DNA from: Anadara kagoshimensis
Taxonomy: Eukaryota; Mollusca; Bivalvia; Arcoida; Arcidae
Assembly (NCBI GenBank): GCA_021292105.1
Contig: CM037865.1
Location: 68,116,856-68,180,855, forward strand
Direction: 5' to 3'
Length of the DNA stretch: 64,000 nt
Positions 24,749 to 37,597 of this stretch are shown here, in pieces. Positions within the stretch are counted from its first letter, which is position 1. Every line of letters begins with the position of its first letter. A model generated the notes under the pieces. That model did no database searches, was not told the DNA's origin, and worked only from the letters and a program-made list of their open reading frames with translations. Both the position numbers and the translations under genes were made by a program.

Positions 24749-25130
24749 TATGGCATTTACGGGCTGTCGTACTTTTATAACTCGGACAGCGACTGACCAG
24801 AGGAGTTCTCACTTAAATTCACCTGTGCGTGCTTTATATATAATGGGGTGTAATGTTTGTGTATATATAAGGTATATAAGGTAAATTATACAGGTATGAA
24901 ATTCCACATACACATGATATATACAGTTTATATTGATGAACGATTGAATTAAATTTTGAAGTTCTAACTCACTTTCTGTTGAATCCAATAGCACAAATTA
25001 AATGTCCAGATGGTGATGTATTACTAATCACCGTTTAGAATTACTGTTTCAACGGCGTTGTTAGTGAGGAACTAAAAAATTCTCTAGTCATCGATATCAC
25101 GTCCATAGCATTCATGGGCAGGTAATAAAG

Positions 25131-26917
25131 GGCAATTATTGGAACTTTTGAAAGCCATTAAATTGCAATCTGAAACATGTACTATAAACCATCAAGTACA
25201 ACAAACATTATAAAATATAATGTACAGATAGTAATGGTCTTCTACAGACGTCATTATATTATTAATTGAAGGGAAATTAGAACATTATGTTTTGATCACA
25301 TCATATTACATTGATAATATATATAGAGGTTTAATAAATGTATCTTTACATACTTTTCCCTAAATTATCCCGTGCTTTTATTGTTGTGTTTAATTTTCAT
25401 TTTTGTACCATTACAATGGCTGTCACGTGACCATGATAGAAAAATGTTTTTGTACTGTAGTTGTGAACAGTATAAGCAACTTAGAACATGATTCAATACA
25501 TAACACAACAGTAGAAAAGCCAAAGCCGCTGGCGTAGGAATTCATTAAAATTTGTGAACTTGCAAAAATGAGATAAAATTGGGCAAAAATGGCGAACCTT
25601 TGGACGAGGCAAAATCGGGAATTGTGTTCAATATATAATCGGATGTTATTAACAGGGCTATAACATAAAAAATTCAGAATATATGAAACTCGTCTATAAC
25701 TATTTTATACAATTCTGATTACATTTTAATATCTTAATTCAGTGATAAAAACGAGTCACTGACTAAAATATAAAAATTTGTTCTTTACAAGCTTCCTTCC
25801 TATTTATCCCAACGTGTGTGCACCAGAATTATTTTTATTATATCAAAAGAAAGATTGTTTTGCAATGCACAATTATATATATAATTCATCAAATAATTTT
25901 TACACTAATTGTTCAAGTTTTAAAGGTGAAAAAGGCGTCAGTCCGGATTCTTGGGTACGGGTCGGGTCCATTTTCCGTCTAATTTGACCTAGACATTTTG
26001 TAAGTACTGCTTCCTAGCTGTGTTTTATATTTAGTTTGGACACATAGAAGACGCAGAATGGTATTTACGATTGAAATAAAGTAAGTTTCGGTTAAAATTA
26101 TCATCTTTTTGTCAGCCTTCTCATAGAATTTGCCGGATTTTAGGGCCTACTTTCAGTTCCAATGTTAAAAGTCGGCAATATGCCGCTTCGACCGTTCATT
26201 TCACAAGCTAAAAATCCACACGGCAGCCACATGCATAAAATCTGTGTTGATTGACCACGTACGATGTATTATAAGTGTTAGTTGAATTGTAGAATTAATG
26301 ACAATAGATAAATTCGTTTATTTAGGATATACGATTTGGGCCCCAGAGGCTTGAAGGTCTTAACTTCTCAACTGTGGCAACCCTTGTCTTGTAATTGTCA
26401 GTCATTACAATTTAGCTGATATATACCACCTGGTCACAAAATCATTAAAGTTGAAGGTGAATATTCTTCTATATAAAGCTGAAAGAGACAGAGAGTGCAT
26501 TTTACTTTGAAAACATATCCTATACATACACTAGCCCAACAAGTACTTTGGCTTGGCCACTGTCACAGGACTATACTTTTCACTCTAGATTGACCCCAAC
26601 CCATGTTAGATTTCCTACAGGTAAATGCATTAATATGAATACACAATTCTCGGGAAAAACCGGATTGGCGTTCCTACTGATATGCTCACAAATGACACAA
26701 CTATAAATTACCAATAAAATGATTTTAAAACGCTTAGGCGCATCAAATAATTATGCACTATAAAATGTTTTATCACTTTCAATGCAATATTCTTGATAAG
26801 TATAATGTCTATAAACAATTATTATGCAGGAAGTATTAACATTCGACGTTCTATAGTTTCTTTTCCTTTTTTCTTAGTTTTCTTTCCTTACGCAATCAAT
26901 GTATCCAGCCATATCGT
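25131..26917. other. Unassigned DNA after the LINE
   Basis: The first about 55 bases continue duplication copy A (GAACTTTTGAAAGCC at about 25,141 matches about 63,960). Beyond that no comparison is possible inside the window. No gene was recognised. The 69-codon frame at 25,778 has no family features. Confidence 0.45.
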
Positions 26918-27048
26918 CGATGCTTCTCCTCGGAGCACCAGACCTCACTTCTCTGATTAGACATCGTCGTGTTAAACTTTGTCATTATTACTTAACTATT
27001 GCGATTTTGAACATGGATTGGTACATTGTGTTTTATTGGGTCAGGCGC
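26918..27048 (+). repeat. Retroelement 3'-end fragment (copy 6)
   Basis: Degenerate sense blocks: CTCGGAGCACCAGACCTCAC and ACATGGATTGGTACATTG. It lies about 230 bases before copy 7, which is in the opposite orientation. Confidence 0.6.
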
Positions 27049-27278
27049 TGTAATACACTTCATGTGGTTGGGAAATAAGCCATAATTGATCCACACCCGT
27101 CTCACTTACTAAAAGAAGGGTGAGTATGATTATCATTAAATGAAATTCTAATCAAACCAATTTCATCGTTCAAAAATAAAACCTTTGATTGTAATTATTT
27201 TAGGTATAATATAGTGAATTCCTAAATACATCAACGTACGAGTTGTTTTCTCACACAATGTAATATTTACGGGTTTCA

Positions 27279-28085
27279 AATCAAAAACAGACATAATAAT
27301 CTATGTCCGAATCACAATCCAGAAGAAAAGCAAAAACTTTGGAAAGTGACAAGTTAGGTTAGACATGTGAACTTCCAGCAGGGAAGTAAGGCCGGGTGGT
27401 TCCGAAGAGTAAGCAGCTCTTGTTTTGCTAGCTACACCTACCACGCGTGAGATCAAACTTGTGTGAAAGGAACATGGAACTATGGGACGTCAAATATATC
27501 CTGGGCAATCCTGGACACAGAAACTTTAAACTAATCAACAATACTGTGATGACGGCCATAAACCTTTTTGGGGGCCTTGATAAGCCTAGGGTTGCAATTT
27601 CATTTGCAAGCAGCCTGCTTCGTTGTATAAAGTCCCTGTAGTCGGAACAAGCCTGGTCATAGCGTATTATTTGGGAACAAATACACCATAAGGAGGAGAA
27701 ACAGGTATATTGGTGCATGGAAAAGAAAAGTTGACAATAGAAAAAATGAAGTCATCACGTTTGTCATAAAGTTTCAAATGTAGCATTTCGTGGGCGTCAT
27801 AATTCAGGTGTAAGTCTAAATATGAAGCAGAACTTGATGAATCTGTCGTGCCTTTTATTTCAAGCTCACTAGGGTAGATGACATTCACATAGTTTCCAAA
27901 TTTAGGATTCTTAAGAGACAGAACGTCATCTATATCTGTATATTGAGTTGAATAATTTTGCGACAGTGCTATCTCAAGTTTTAACAAGGTTCTGCATAAA
28001 TTTTGCTTCAAAAGAATAACGAAACAAATCAGCAAGCAATGGTGCACAATTTGCACCCATTGGTATTCCGATTGTTTGCTAAAAA
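27279..28085 (-). pseudogene. Retroelement 3' part with reverse transcriptase fragment (copy 7)
   Basis: The longest copy of the abundant family. On the minus strand, a reverse transcriptase fragment begins at about 28,073 with IGIPMG.NCAPLLADLF (motif B type). An IDDVLS box (IDD at 27,924-27,932) follows, but two bases appear to be missing just before it, so the usual R-Y-IDD reading is split between frames. Downstream are YLDLHL, LYDKRDDF and NIPVSPPYGVF, then RSRLLANE and the 3' untranslated region with the terminal block ending at 27,279. I recognise the C-terminal pattern from widespread reverse transcriptases of cnidarians, amphioxus and molluscs. I think they are Penelope-like or relatives, but I am unsure of the class. 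Confidence 0.8.
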
Positions 28086-28368
28086 AACTACATAACCAAG
28101 CACAACAAATATGTTATCTTGCAAATTGTTTTAGGAAACTGTTTATTTAGATTCGTCATTAATCTTAACAAATTTAAATAATTATTAATACTTTTTTAAT
28201 ATTTGTGTAACGTAATGTCATCATTTCAATCCCATCTAAATTGATTTGACAAAAGACTCATGATATAACTTAACTGGTCATTGAAACATAACATAACAAA
28301 AGTAAAACTTTTAAAAAATAGGTATATTTTTTAAATTTGAATTAGTGTACTTAAATTATAACTACTGT

Positions 28369-28661
28369 AATCAAAAACAAACATACTTATCCATTTCCGA
28401 ATCACAATCCAGAAGCAAAGCAAAAACTTTGGAACTGACAAGTTAGGTTAGACACGTGAACTTCCACCAGGGAAGTGAGGCCGGGTGCTCCGGAAGGGTA
28501 AGCACCTCCTGTTTAGCTAGCTACACCCGCCACGTGTGTAATCAAAATTGTGTGAAAGGAACATGGAACTATGAGACGTCAAATATATCCAAGGCAATCC
28601 TGGACACAGAGACATCAAACTTATCAACAATACTGTGATGACGGCCATAAAACTTTTTGTA
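28369..28661 (-). repeat. Retroelement 3'-end copy, 5' truncated (copy 8)
   Basis: It begins AATCAAAAACAAACATAC and keeps every 3' block, including GGGTGCTCCGGAAGGGTAAG, GCTAGCTACACCCGCCACG, TGGAACTATGAGACGTC and CTGTGATGACGGCCATAAA. It then stops abruptly at about 28,661. The abrupt 5' truncation with a constant 3' end is typical of target-primed insertion. The 60-codon frame on the plus strand is a shadow of this repeat. Confidence 0.88.
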
Positions 28662-31600
28662 ACATATAAAACTCTATAATTTGACAAAATGTTTTTAGAA
28701 AACAATCATATCTACAATTAATTGATTTTGGGTAGATTTATAACAGCTCTCCTGCTCCATTTTTATTCAAATAAGGTATTAGAATAATGTTTGCTACCCA
28801 CTCACAGAATCTGATTTCAACTTCAACAAATGAACGTGTCGCTCTGTAACTCTGCTTATCTAGGGATGATTAGGAAGAAGTTGCTGTTCATGTTATCTTT
28901 GTGTATTTGTATTGAATTTTCCATATATATACGAATTACAAGAATACCATTTGTCAAACCTGTGGTATCAGGTCCCACGTGTTTTAAATTTCAAGTAATT
29001 AAATATTAAACATAACGCTTTTTAGTCAATCATTTTATTTCTTTTTTATTCCTGTTTTCAATTTTCGTTTCTTTTCTTGTTGATATCGAAGTAAATCATA
29101 ATCAATCCATCTTAAAAATAGCATTGGCACTAACTGCTTAACTGAAACGATAACAAAATGATATTTATCTACATTTTGTTACCTGACGAAAAAATCTTCT
29201 TGGAAGTGATTGACGACTCTTATCCAAGCTAATATCAGTCATCGGTAGAAAAAAAAATTCTTTAGTGCAAATCAATAGTTTGTTTTGATTTTTGTTTTCA
29301 TAATCACATATATATGGCTATTTAAAGAGAACTACTTTCAACGTAGTTTTCTGGAAAGCTTAGATAAAGCAGTAGTTGTCAACAAAAAATACGATAAAGC
29401 ATTTGATTAAATTGAATCACAACAAAATAGTTTTTACGTTTGAAAAAAGTTTAGAAACCAAGAAATTATTAAAGTGTCTTAAATATCATTCCTTTCAAAT
29501 TGGAAATGGAACGGTGACATAATGTACCGCTATGAATTGAATACTTGTAATTGTACAAACAAAACCACCTGTGTATAGCTGGTCTATTGTCTTTTGTCAA
29601 TGCAATTTAATAATAAAGTTATATTATAATTATATTTGATACAAGAAAGATTGCCTCTGATAATGAATAAAGAAAAACCACATTGTGGAATGTCAATTTG
29701 TTTTGACAACTCATTCTTGTAACCACAGTGCCTTTGGGCAATTTGTTTGGTCAACAGCGTTGACTTTGCATTGCAACCTAATAACAAATCGTAATCCTAA
29801 ATCCAAAGTAAAACTTTAAGCACATGATCTTAATCTATCAAAGCCAGTCAATTTGCAAAGGGCGGGTAAGTGGTGACGTTATTATAATCAAAGTATACTA
29901 ATTTAGTATTAAGAATTTTTGTTTCAGCATTTGTATCACCTGCAAAATGCAATTTTCACATGTGTTGGAGATCATTAGTTTGAGAAACCGTTTAGGAAAA
30001 CCACAATTTACCTTAAAACATCATAGGGATATTAAGGATTTAAAGCTGGTTAAGTGTGAGGATATTGTCATGACAATTGTTTATTTGATATTGAAATCTT
30101 TTTGAAAAGTTATACCTTTATTAGATATTTTATAATGATGCCAGTAGAATAGTAGAATCTATAACTTATAGGTTGTTTATAAAAAAGCAATATATCTTAT
30201 TCATGTTTTGGATTAATTAGAATATGTGCATCAATTAAATCACAATTTTCATATTGATCAAATGGTGAAAAGATGTTAATGTAAATTTAGTGTCAAACAT
30301 TAATCTTTAGCTTCGATTTTCATATAATATTGCAGAATTTTATCCATCAACAAGCATGTAACTTGTATTCTCATGTTGCAATGCCTAATTTCAAAAATAA
30401 AAAATTAAAATAATTGTCAAATGGATTACATTGTCATATTTAAAACGTCAAACTGTCATTTCATAATGTTACGTTGAATCTGATTAAATACTGCCATTAA
30501 AGTGCAATTACTTTGTCAAATGATTACTCTTGAAAATCTATTGACATAGTTGATTTACATAGAAGTCAAGAAAGGTTCAGCTCTCTGTGAAAGTAGTAGT
30601 GGTGGGCATTTAGGAGAAAGCAAGTTGACCTATATAAATCATGTTATGTAACGACATAATTTATGAAGGTAATATGCGTCACCTTAATACGGGGACTAAT
30701 TAAAACTTGAGATATAGTTGTAGACAATTAACCACGATTCCGATTTGTGCAACTGTTTACCATTGTTTAATTTGAGTGGCGATATTCTATTCTAGGTTCA
30801 ATTGTTCAATTGTGGCCCTAACCTACATTTAATACGATCACAAATATAAAACTATTTCATAAGTGTTAACAATCAAATGCAAAATTTGGGTTATTATTTA
30901 AATACGATTCCCAAATGCAAAGTTAAATTTAAGAATCAAAATAATATTAAGTTAAACACAAAAATCTTTCACTAGGGGATTGAGAACGTAATTAATTTGT
31001 AGCTGATATAATTATTGACAAGGCGGTATGGTTTATTGTTCATCTTCAGATTCTGATTTCGCAGATCTTCTAGCTTATCAAAAAGTTCTTCTGTGTAAAA
31101 ACAATAATCATAGTTATCAGATATTAAAAAATACTAACGTAAACGTAGTTATACAATATATCGAGTTAGAGGCAATTGTAAAATTATATATCACGCTTTA
31201 TAATGATTATTCAATATAAGCACATTTCATGCATTTTGAAGCTGGTAGTCCATTTTAAAGCGTTTGTCTACCCTGTACATTAATTAACAAAAGTGTTTAA
31301 AACCGCTGCAGGAACATATGGTAGGAAGTATAGTGTCTTCTACTTAAAGACAATTAATGTATTGAAAATTAACTAATGACTGCAAAATCATCAAACATAC
31401 TTAAGATAATAAGATATACTCATTGATATATTTCGTTTTCCTTTTTTGCTACTTGCATTAGATGTTTTTTAAGTTTGACGTCCTATATCTATAGATACAA
31501 TAATTACATCTTAGCTTAATATTTACATGTGTTCAAGAACAACTTTTAAGAATATTATTTAAAGTTTAAAGGCGGTCCTTTCAGGCACGATTGTCTTAAA

Positions 31601-31863
31601 ATAACAATTCCTTGGTAGACTGTTTATACTTTATACTTTAACATTGATATGTCACGATATATATGTATATTTAATGTTTTTTCCTATTCATTTGCCATGA
31701 TTAGTCCGTTAGGTTGTTACATATGAACATCGCATAAAATTCCGAAATAATATCTAGACCATATTTGATGAAATAACGACATGGCTAAAATTAACAAAAA
31801 ACATAGTTTCTTCATTTTCAAGTTTGATTTCGGATTAATTTTCCTAAGATGCTTAGTTCTGGA
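28662..31863. other. Unassigned AT-rich DNA
   Basis: About 3.2 kb without a recognisable gene or repeat. Frames at 29,584 (minus) and 31,028 (plus) are under 70 codons and have no family features. Confidence 0.45.
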
Positions 31864-31865
31864 TA

Positions 31866-32042
31866 CAGTCAAACCTGTCCATAAAGGTCACCCAAGGGAA
31901 CAAGTAAAAGTGGCCTTTATGGGCAGGTGGCCTTTATATACAGGTTCAAATAATATGAAAAGAACAATTGGGATAAAATACTATTGACGATTATAAGCAG
32001 GTGGCCTTTATAAGGAGGTGGCTTTTTAGGCAGGTTTGACTG
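31866..32042. mobile_element. 177-bp MITE with CAGTCAAACCTG termini and TA target duplication
   Basis: The left end reads TA-CAGTCAAACCTGTCCATAAAGG and the right end is its imperfect inverse, CAGGTTTGACTG-TA. A TA at each side fits a Tc1/mariner-like or other TA-targeting transposase acting in trans. The inside carries repeated GCAGGTGGCCTTTATA units. There is no coding capacity. Confidence 0.82.
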
Positions 32043-32592
32043 TATATCCTTTAATAAAGTGCAAGCAAAACGAACATGCAATTGTTTGTTGTATCTAACA
32101 CTTGTTCTAAAGGTTACTTTTCCAAATTACATGGAACGATCTAACAATATTTATGGTTTACGGTATTTAATCAATGTGTTATTGATCCAAAATGCTATAA
32201 TGCTAAAAATTATAGGGATAGGTCATTTAGTTACATCGTAATTCAAACGACATTATTAGGTCTTTTGATTAACAGCTGATCATTTATATTCGAATATATC
32301 TAATACCACAAATGTAAAAAATGCCATACTATTAATAAACGCCTGTTACCAGCGTGGAACTCTAAATTCAAAACTCAAAATGTTTAATTCAAAAGCACAA
32401 AATTTATGATCTCCATCTTTTATTTCCGACGATAAGACGCTTTTGTTAGAAATTAAAAAACACATGATTAAACGATAAGAACATATGTTTGGCAACTTAA
32501 AAATGGATTTACTGTTTCTTGTAGTTCACGAACACGTATCTGGATGATAACAGGTATATAGAAACAAAAAACTTATATTTATTTAAATCCAT
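32043..32592. other. Unassigned AT-rich DNA
   Basis: Nothing recognisable; one 60-codon chance frame. Confidence 0.4.
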
Positions 32593-33110
32593 TAATCAAA
32601 AACAAACATACTAATCCATGTCCGATTCACAATCCAGAAGCAAAGTAAACTGACAAATTGGGTTTGACACGTGAACTTCCACCAGGAAAGGGGAGGCTGG
32701 GTGCTCCGGAACGGTAAGCACCTCCTGTTTAGGTAGGTACACCCGCCACGTGTGTTATCAAAATTGTGTGAAAGGAACATGGAGCTATATCCAGGGTAAT
32801 CCTGGACACAGAGACGTCAAACTTATCAACAATACTGTGATGACGGCCATGAAAACTTTTGAGGGCCTTGATAAGCCTAGGCTTGCAATATCCCTGAGTC
32901 AACAATTTATTTGCAAGCAGCCTACTTTGTTGTACAAAGTCCCCGTAGTGGGAACAAGCTTTACCATAGCGTATTAATTGGAAAACAAATACACCATAAG
33001 CAGGAGAAGCAGGTATATTGCTGCATAAAAAAGAAAGTTGACAATACAAAAATTGAAATCATCACGTTTGTCATAAAGTTTTAAATGTAGCATTTCGTGT
33101 GCGTCATAAA
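32593..33110 (-). pseudogene. Retroelement 3' part with reverse transcriptase C-terminus (copy 9)
   Basis: Minus-strand frame 33,049-32,729 encodes the end of the family protein: SNIPASPAYGVFVFQLIRYG, RSRLLANKLLTQGY, FHGRHHSIVDKFDVSVS. This links the untranslated 3' block, which ends the copy at 32,593, directly to coding sequence and shows that the many short repeats in the window are 3' ends of this retroelement. The frame runs out near the usual stop position. Upstream sequence is lost at about 33,110. Confidence 0.85.
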
Positions 33111-33121
33111 ATCTTATACAT

Positions 33122-33400
33122 AATCAAAACAAACATACTGATGTATTTCCGAATAACAATCCCGGTTGAACTCGTGAACTTCCACAAGAAATGGTAAGCA
33201 CCTCCCTTCTTTTTAGCTAGCTACACACTCTACGTTTGTTATCACGAATGAGATGAACATAGAACTATTGGATGTCAATTATTTTTTGGGCATTCCTGAA
33301 TACAGAGAAATTAAACTTATCAACAATACCGTGATGACGGCCATAAAAACTTTTGAGTGCCTTGATAAGCCTAAGGTTGCAATATTTCTAGGTCAACAAA
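33122..33400 (-). repeat. Diverged retroelement 3'-end copy next to copy 9 (copy 10)
   Basis: It begins AATCAAAACAAACATACTG and keeps CTTCCACAAGAAATGGTAAG, TAGCTAGCTACAC, GAACATAGAACTATTGGATG and ACCGTGATGACGGCCATAAA. It is in the same orientation as copy 9, with only about a dozen bases between them, and clearly more diverged. The 97-codon plus frame is a shadow. Confidence 0.8.
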
Positions 33401-36400
33401 TGAGTTTCAAAGTTTTTACACGTGCTGATTTCGTCTATTTTGATATTTCTTCAAATCAAAAATTGACACATCAATTCCAATCTGCAAAGCTATTGCAACT
33501 AAAATACTTCTATAAACTTGATCTACACAACTCGTTTTATCACTAATTGGCTTAAGAAATTAAGTGGGTTTTTTTCGTTTGTACTTTTATCTGCATTTGT
33601 ACTCCCATCATCGAGTATTGATAAACAGTGACATATTGTGCAATCAAATGTTATTGGAGTTAATTATCTAAAAAGCAAGCAACAAGTAAATGAGAACAAT
33701 TATGCTGTTTCTATCTAAAATGAAAGACAAAAGCAATCCATCACGCTTTTAATGTTTATAACATTGTAACGTCACAATTACTCGGTTGACCTGTACGTAA
33801 ATAAAGATTTACTTCAGACACCGACAATAGTCGTGTCATTTAATGGGTGAAACTCGCTGTGATAATTGTGAAGTAGTTGAGTGTCGTTGTCATCAGTTAT
33901 ATGTCTTATTACAGACATATAATGACAATTATGTACAGATTGGTGAATATACAAGTTTGGTGTAAATATAAATAAACCATGTAAATTTGGTTCAGAATGG
34001 TTAACTAAACATATTATAATTAATGCTACAAAACGCTTTGTTTTCAATACATCTGCTGGTGAAAATGTGATGTATCTATATTGTCTGTCCGTGTATAATC
34101 ATGCGTTTCCTGTGTTGATTACTGATGGTTCTATTAGCTTTCACCTTGCCTTGTTTCTATGTTTAAATAAACCAATCTTCATACAGAAACACTCTAATCC
34201 ATGTTTAAATCAGAATAGAATTCACAAACGCAAAGTCATTATTTTCAAAATAACAATTTTTTATTACACACGCGACTTTCCCTCAGGCAACTTAGAAAAG
34301 ATGCAACGGAATCACACCGAACCACGTTAAAGCTAAATCGTATTAGGATTCAACTTTCATGTTTCAGAAACAAAATAAATATTTATGAGAAAACCCTTTT
34401 GTAACTTTTATATGCACCTTGCAATAGCCAATGCAACTAACACAAAAGACGCACATATACATTTTTGGATATAATAACAAAATTCCCGTCTTTTAATTTA
34501 TAATTCTATTGAATACTTTACAAGCTACAATTGTTCTTGAACTCAAAATACTAAAACTGCATGAAGTTATACCATGTTTATGCTATTAAAGCAAATTAAT
34601 TGCGAATTAAAGCAATATGGATTTTTCAAAACCAATGCCAATATTTTCATGTAAAGTGTTTTTAACATGATGCCTCATAACAAACGTTCGATGATACATA
34701 TACTTGTGTAACACATGTCTTTTTCATTTTTCTGTGTTTTTTACCATCGCAGTTATTTGATACTTTCATTTAGAATTTTCCTTTCAAATTAAGAATTAAC
34801 TTTCGATTGGAATGGATTAGATATCTGTTTTTAATTTAAGATAGAAATTGGAAACTAAAGTAATGTACTTGAAAACTTAAACAACAACATGTATCTAGTT
34901 ATTAGAATTAATGACCCATTTATTAGTTAAATTTATTGAGCGCCAAAAGAACATAATATTCTCATAATCAACCTCCGATAAACACTGGTATTGAACAAGT
35001 CATTGTTATTGTAATTATATTCCTACTATTACTATTATTCAACTGATAATGTTGACAATTTCCTATAATTTGTTAAGACAATTTGTTTATAGATTGTACA
35101 TGTGTGCATTGGAAATGTTATAGTGAAAATTTGGAATAAAATCCATGCTTTTACGCTTTCAATAAAAATAAATATATCTTTTTAATTCGACATGACTACC
35201 GATTACATATGTGTCAGACAGTAAAACATTCAGAATAAATATCTTTGTAAATGTAAATTGTAGTTAAGCACTTTAATTTGGACTTAAAGTTGACGCCGTG
35301 TCATAATATTTAGACAGCGAGTCAATGGATTTAATCTGCGGGCTGAGTATTGTTACTTAGACTACATCAATTTGGCCAAATATGAAATGTTTCATAATAC
35401 AGTTCCTTTATATTATCCGACACTTTGTCCGCAACTTTTTTTAACATCAATATCTTTCTCTATAGAGGAAATAATTCATCAAAAAATGTGTCAAAATTGC
35501 AGTTAGACAAGATAGTCAAAATAATTACTTAAATATTACCATATATTTTTGGCAATATATTGAAGGATGATAGTATGTTAATACGGAATTGCATTGTACA
35601 ATAGTAAGTAACTAAGGTTTTGGTTGAAAAAGTATGCTAGGAGGTATTTACTTTGATGTTTGAAGTTTTTCAGAGCATTTAATCTATAATTTACTTCAAC
35701 TGTTATGATAATGAATTGTATAGGATGTAACCCAGAAGGTTTTTCTTACCAAAGTGCTTTTTGCATAGTAAGGCGGTGTCTAGTCGCTTGTCTTTGGGAA
35801 CTATGTAGAGAATTGAATCAACAAAACGGCTAAAAAAAACTTTTGTACTCCAGGAAGGTTTTATTAACGGTATTACATGAATTAATTCAGAATCAAGTTT
35901 TGTAATAATGCCGATAAAAAAAACCAGTTGCATAATAATGTCAGAATCGATTCAATACATCATAAAGCTTGAACATTCGAGATTAATTAAGCAGCGTATG
36001 AATAAAAAATAATTTGGTTTTTAATAGTGAAAAATAATTTGAATTCGTTAACAATTACCACATTGTAAAAACTGAATTATTTAGGACCATTCTGATTTTA
36101 TAACATGAATAAACATTTAATGTGAGAACATGATATACGTGTAAGTTAATTGGAAATGGGTCAGCTGTAGAATGATGTATTGCGATCGTTATTATTTTGT
36201 TTGACTTTAGTTGATGTATATAACAAACGGTTAAACATGTGCATTAATTTTAGTAGTGGTAAAACTGTAGGATTGTTGATAGAAATCATATTATATCGTA
36301 ATTTTACAATGTTAACTATTATTAAGTAGGTCTCATTATTATCGCATATCAAAACAGACATAACACCTGTGCACTATTGTAAACAATTCATTGTGGTTAA

Positions 36401-37385
36401 GGACAAAAAGACAATCCATATAACACACAACATAACAGATTATATTATCATTAAGCAGGTGCGGTTTTACTTGATAGTACTGGTATGTTAGGAATCGTAG
36501 ATGGAAACATCTGATAATATTTGTTTGATACTTTTTTATGTTGACGCGTCCTGGTATTTTTCTATCATTTAATTGAATTGTAATGTGTTTCACCTTGTTT
36601 TGGTTGTTTTGACTGTTACTTCTTTCTACATTGCAAATGTCTTTTTTCTGTTTCACACAGTATAGCTATTGTTTTACATTTTGCCATGCGTTTAAATATT
36701 GACCAAGATAAATGTTAGCTGTATTCTATAAAACATGTCATCTGTTGTAACTGTGGACAATGTTGATCCATTAAGGACTGTCACTGAAATATAGTGAATT
36801 TATCAGTTTCATTTATCAATACATTCTACAAAGTATCAAGAATAAATAAATTAAAATTATTGTTTTATACAGAAATGGGAAGCATAATGATTTGGCAAGA
36901 TTTTAAAATGACAGACAGTTTGTGTTCTTTTTCCTGTAATTTCTTTAGATCAATAAGGGATACATTTTATTACTCAGTATTTCATAAGATTAAACCATAA
37001 ATATTTTAGTAATAAAATAAAATAGATATCTTGCGTGTTAAAAACTATCGATTTCTTATAGATGCTATAAATATCAATATTGGATATTTGATATTGTTGA
37101 AATAAAAGAAATTAGGATGTTTAGACAAAAAAAAAATTAAAAAAAAAATGAAAGAAGCAGACAAAGGAATATTAAGAACGCCTACTGATTTTTTTTCAGA
37201 TCAGAACATATGTCTTTCTATCATTTTGCAAGTTTATACTAGTTATGATCCCATGTTAATCGCCAATACTTTTCCTCATGCAACGTTCCTGTTATGTTTT
37301 CAATGTTACTTAAGATAAGAACCTTAGTTCACACATGCAAAGTTATGTTTGATATGAAATCCATCAGTTCATAAAGAACTGCATT
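33401..37385. other. Unassigned AT-rich DNA
   Basis: About 4 kb. Several frames of 66-105 codons exist (for example 33,814 minus, 36,339 minus), with no domain, signal peptide or family features I recognise. A-rich runs lie at 37,127-37,150. Confidence 0.45.
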
Positions 37386-37597
37386 CGGCTATTTAAGCCT
37401 TGTGGCAATAATGATACTCATATAACCAATATATAGTTTTTAACATATTTTAATTTAATAACGTCATGTTCCAATCTATTGACTACTCGGTTATTTAAGT
37501 ATTGTGGCAATAATTATACCCATATTACCAATACATGTATCTAGTTTTTAACATATTTTAAATTTAATAACGTCATGTTCAAATATATTGACTACTC
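37386..37597. repeat. Tandem duplication, unit about 102-110 bp, two copies
   Basis: The first copy begins CGGCTATTTAAGCCTTGTGG at 37,386 and the second CGGTTATTTAAGTATTGTGG at 37,488. Both continue with GTTTTTAACATATTTTAA and AATAACGTCATGTTC and end TTGACTACTC. They differ by substitutions and a short insertion in the second copy. Confidence 0.88.

Larger units (their letters stand above)
20181..25130 (-). mobile_element. APE-type non-LTR retrotransposon (LINE), inactive
   Basis: Read on the minus strand, the element has a 5' region (about 24,750-25,130, boundary uncertain), ORF1, an endonuclease-reverse transcriptase ORF2, and a short 3' region with an AATAAA-type signal near 20,197-20,203. 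Just before that signal, on the minus strand, lies GGGTCTGTGGCC, a 3' motif I associate with invertebrate LINEs. Copy B provides the empty site: homology between copies stops at about 20,181 and resumes at about 25,130-25,185, which matches 63,950-64,000. A target-site duplication was not resolved, and the last 300 bases at the 5' side could be 5' UTR or a second insertion. Clade is probably in the CR1/L2/Rex1 group, inferred from the ORF1 type and the 2A motif; not certain. Confidence 0.85.

Noticed and set aside
36339..36656. 105-codon minus-strand frame
   Set aside because: Same grounds: no recognisable features and no supporting context.
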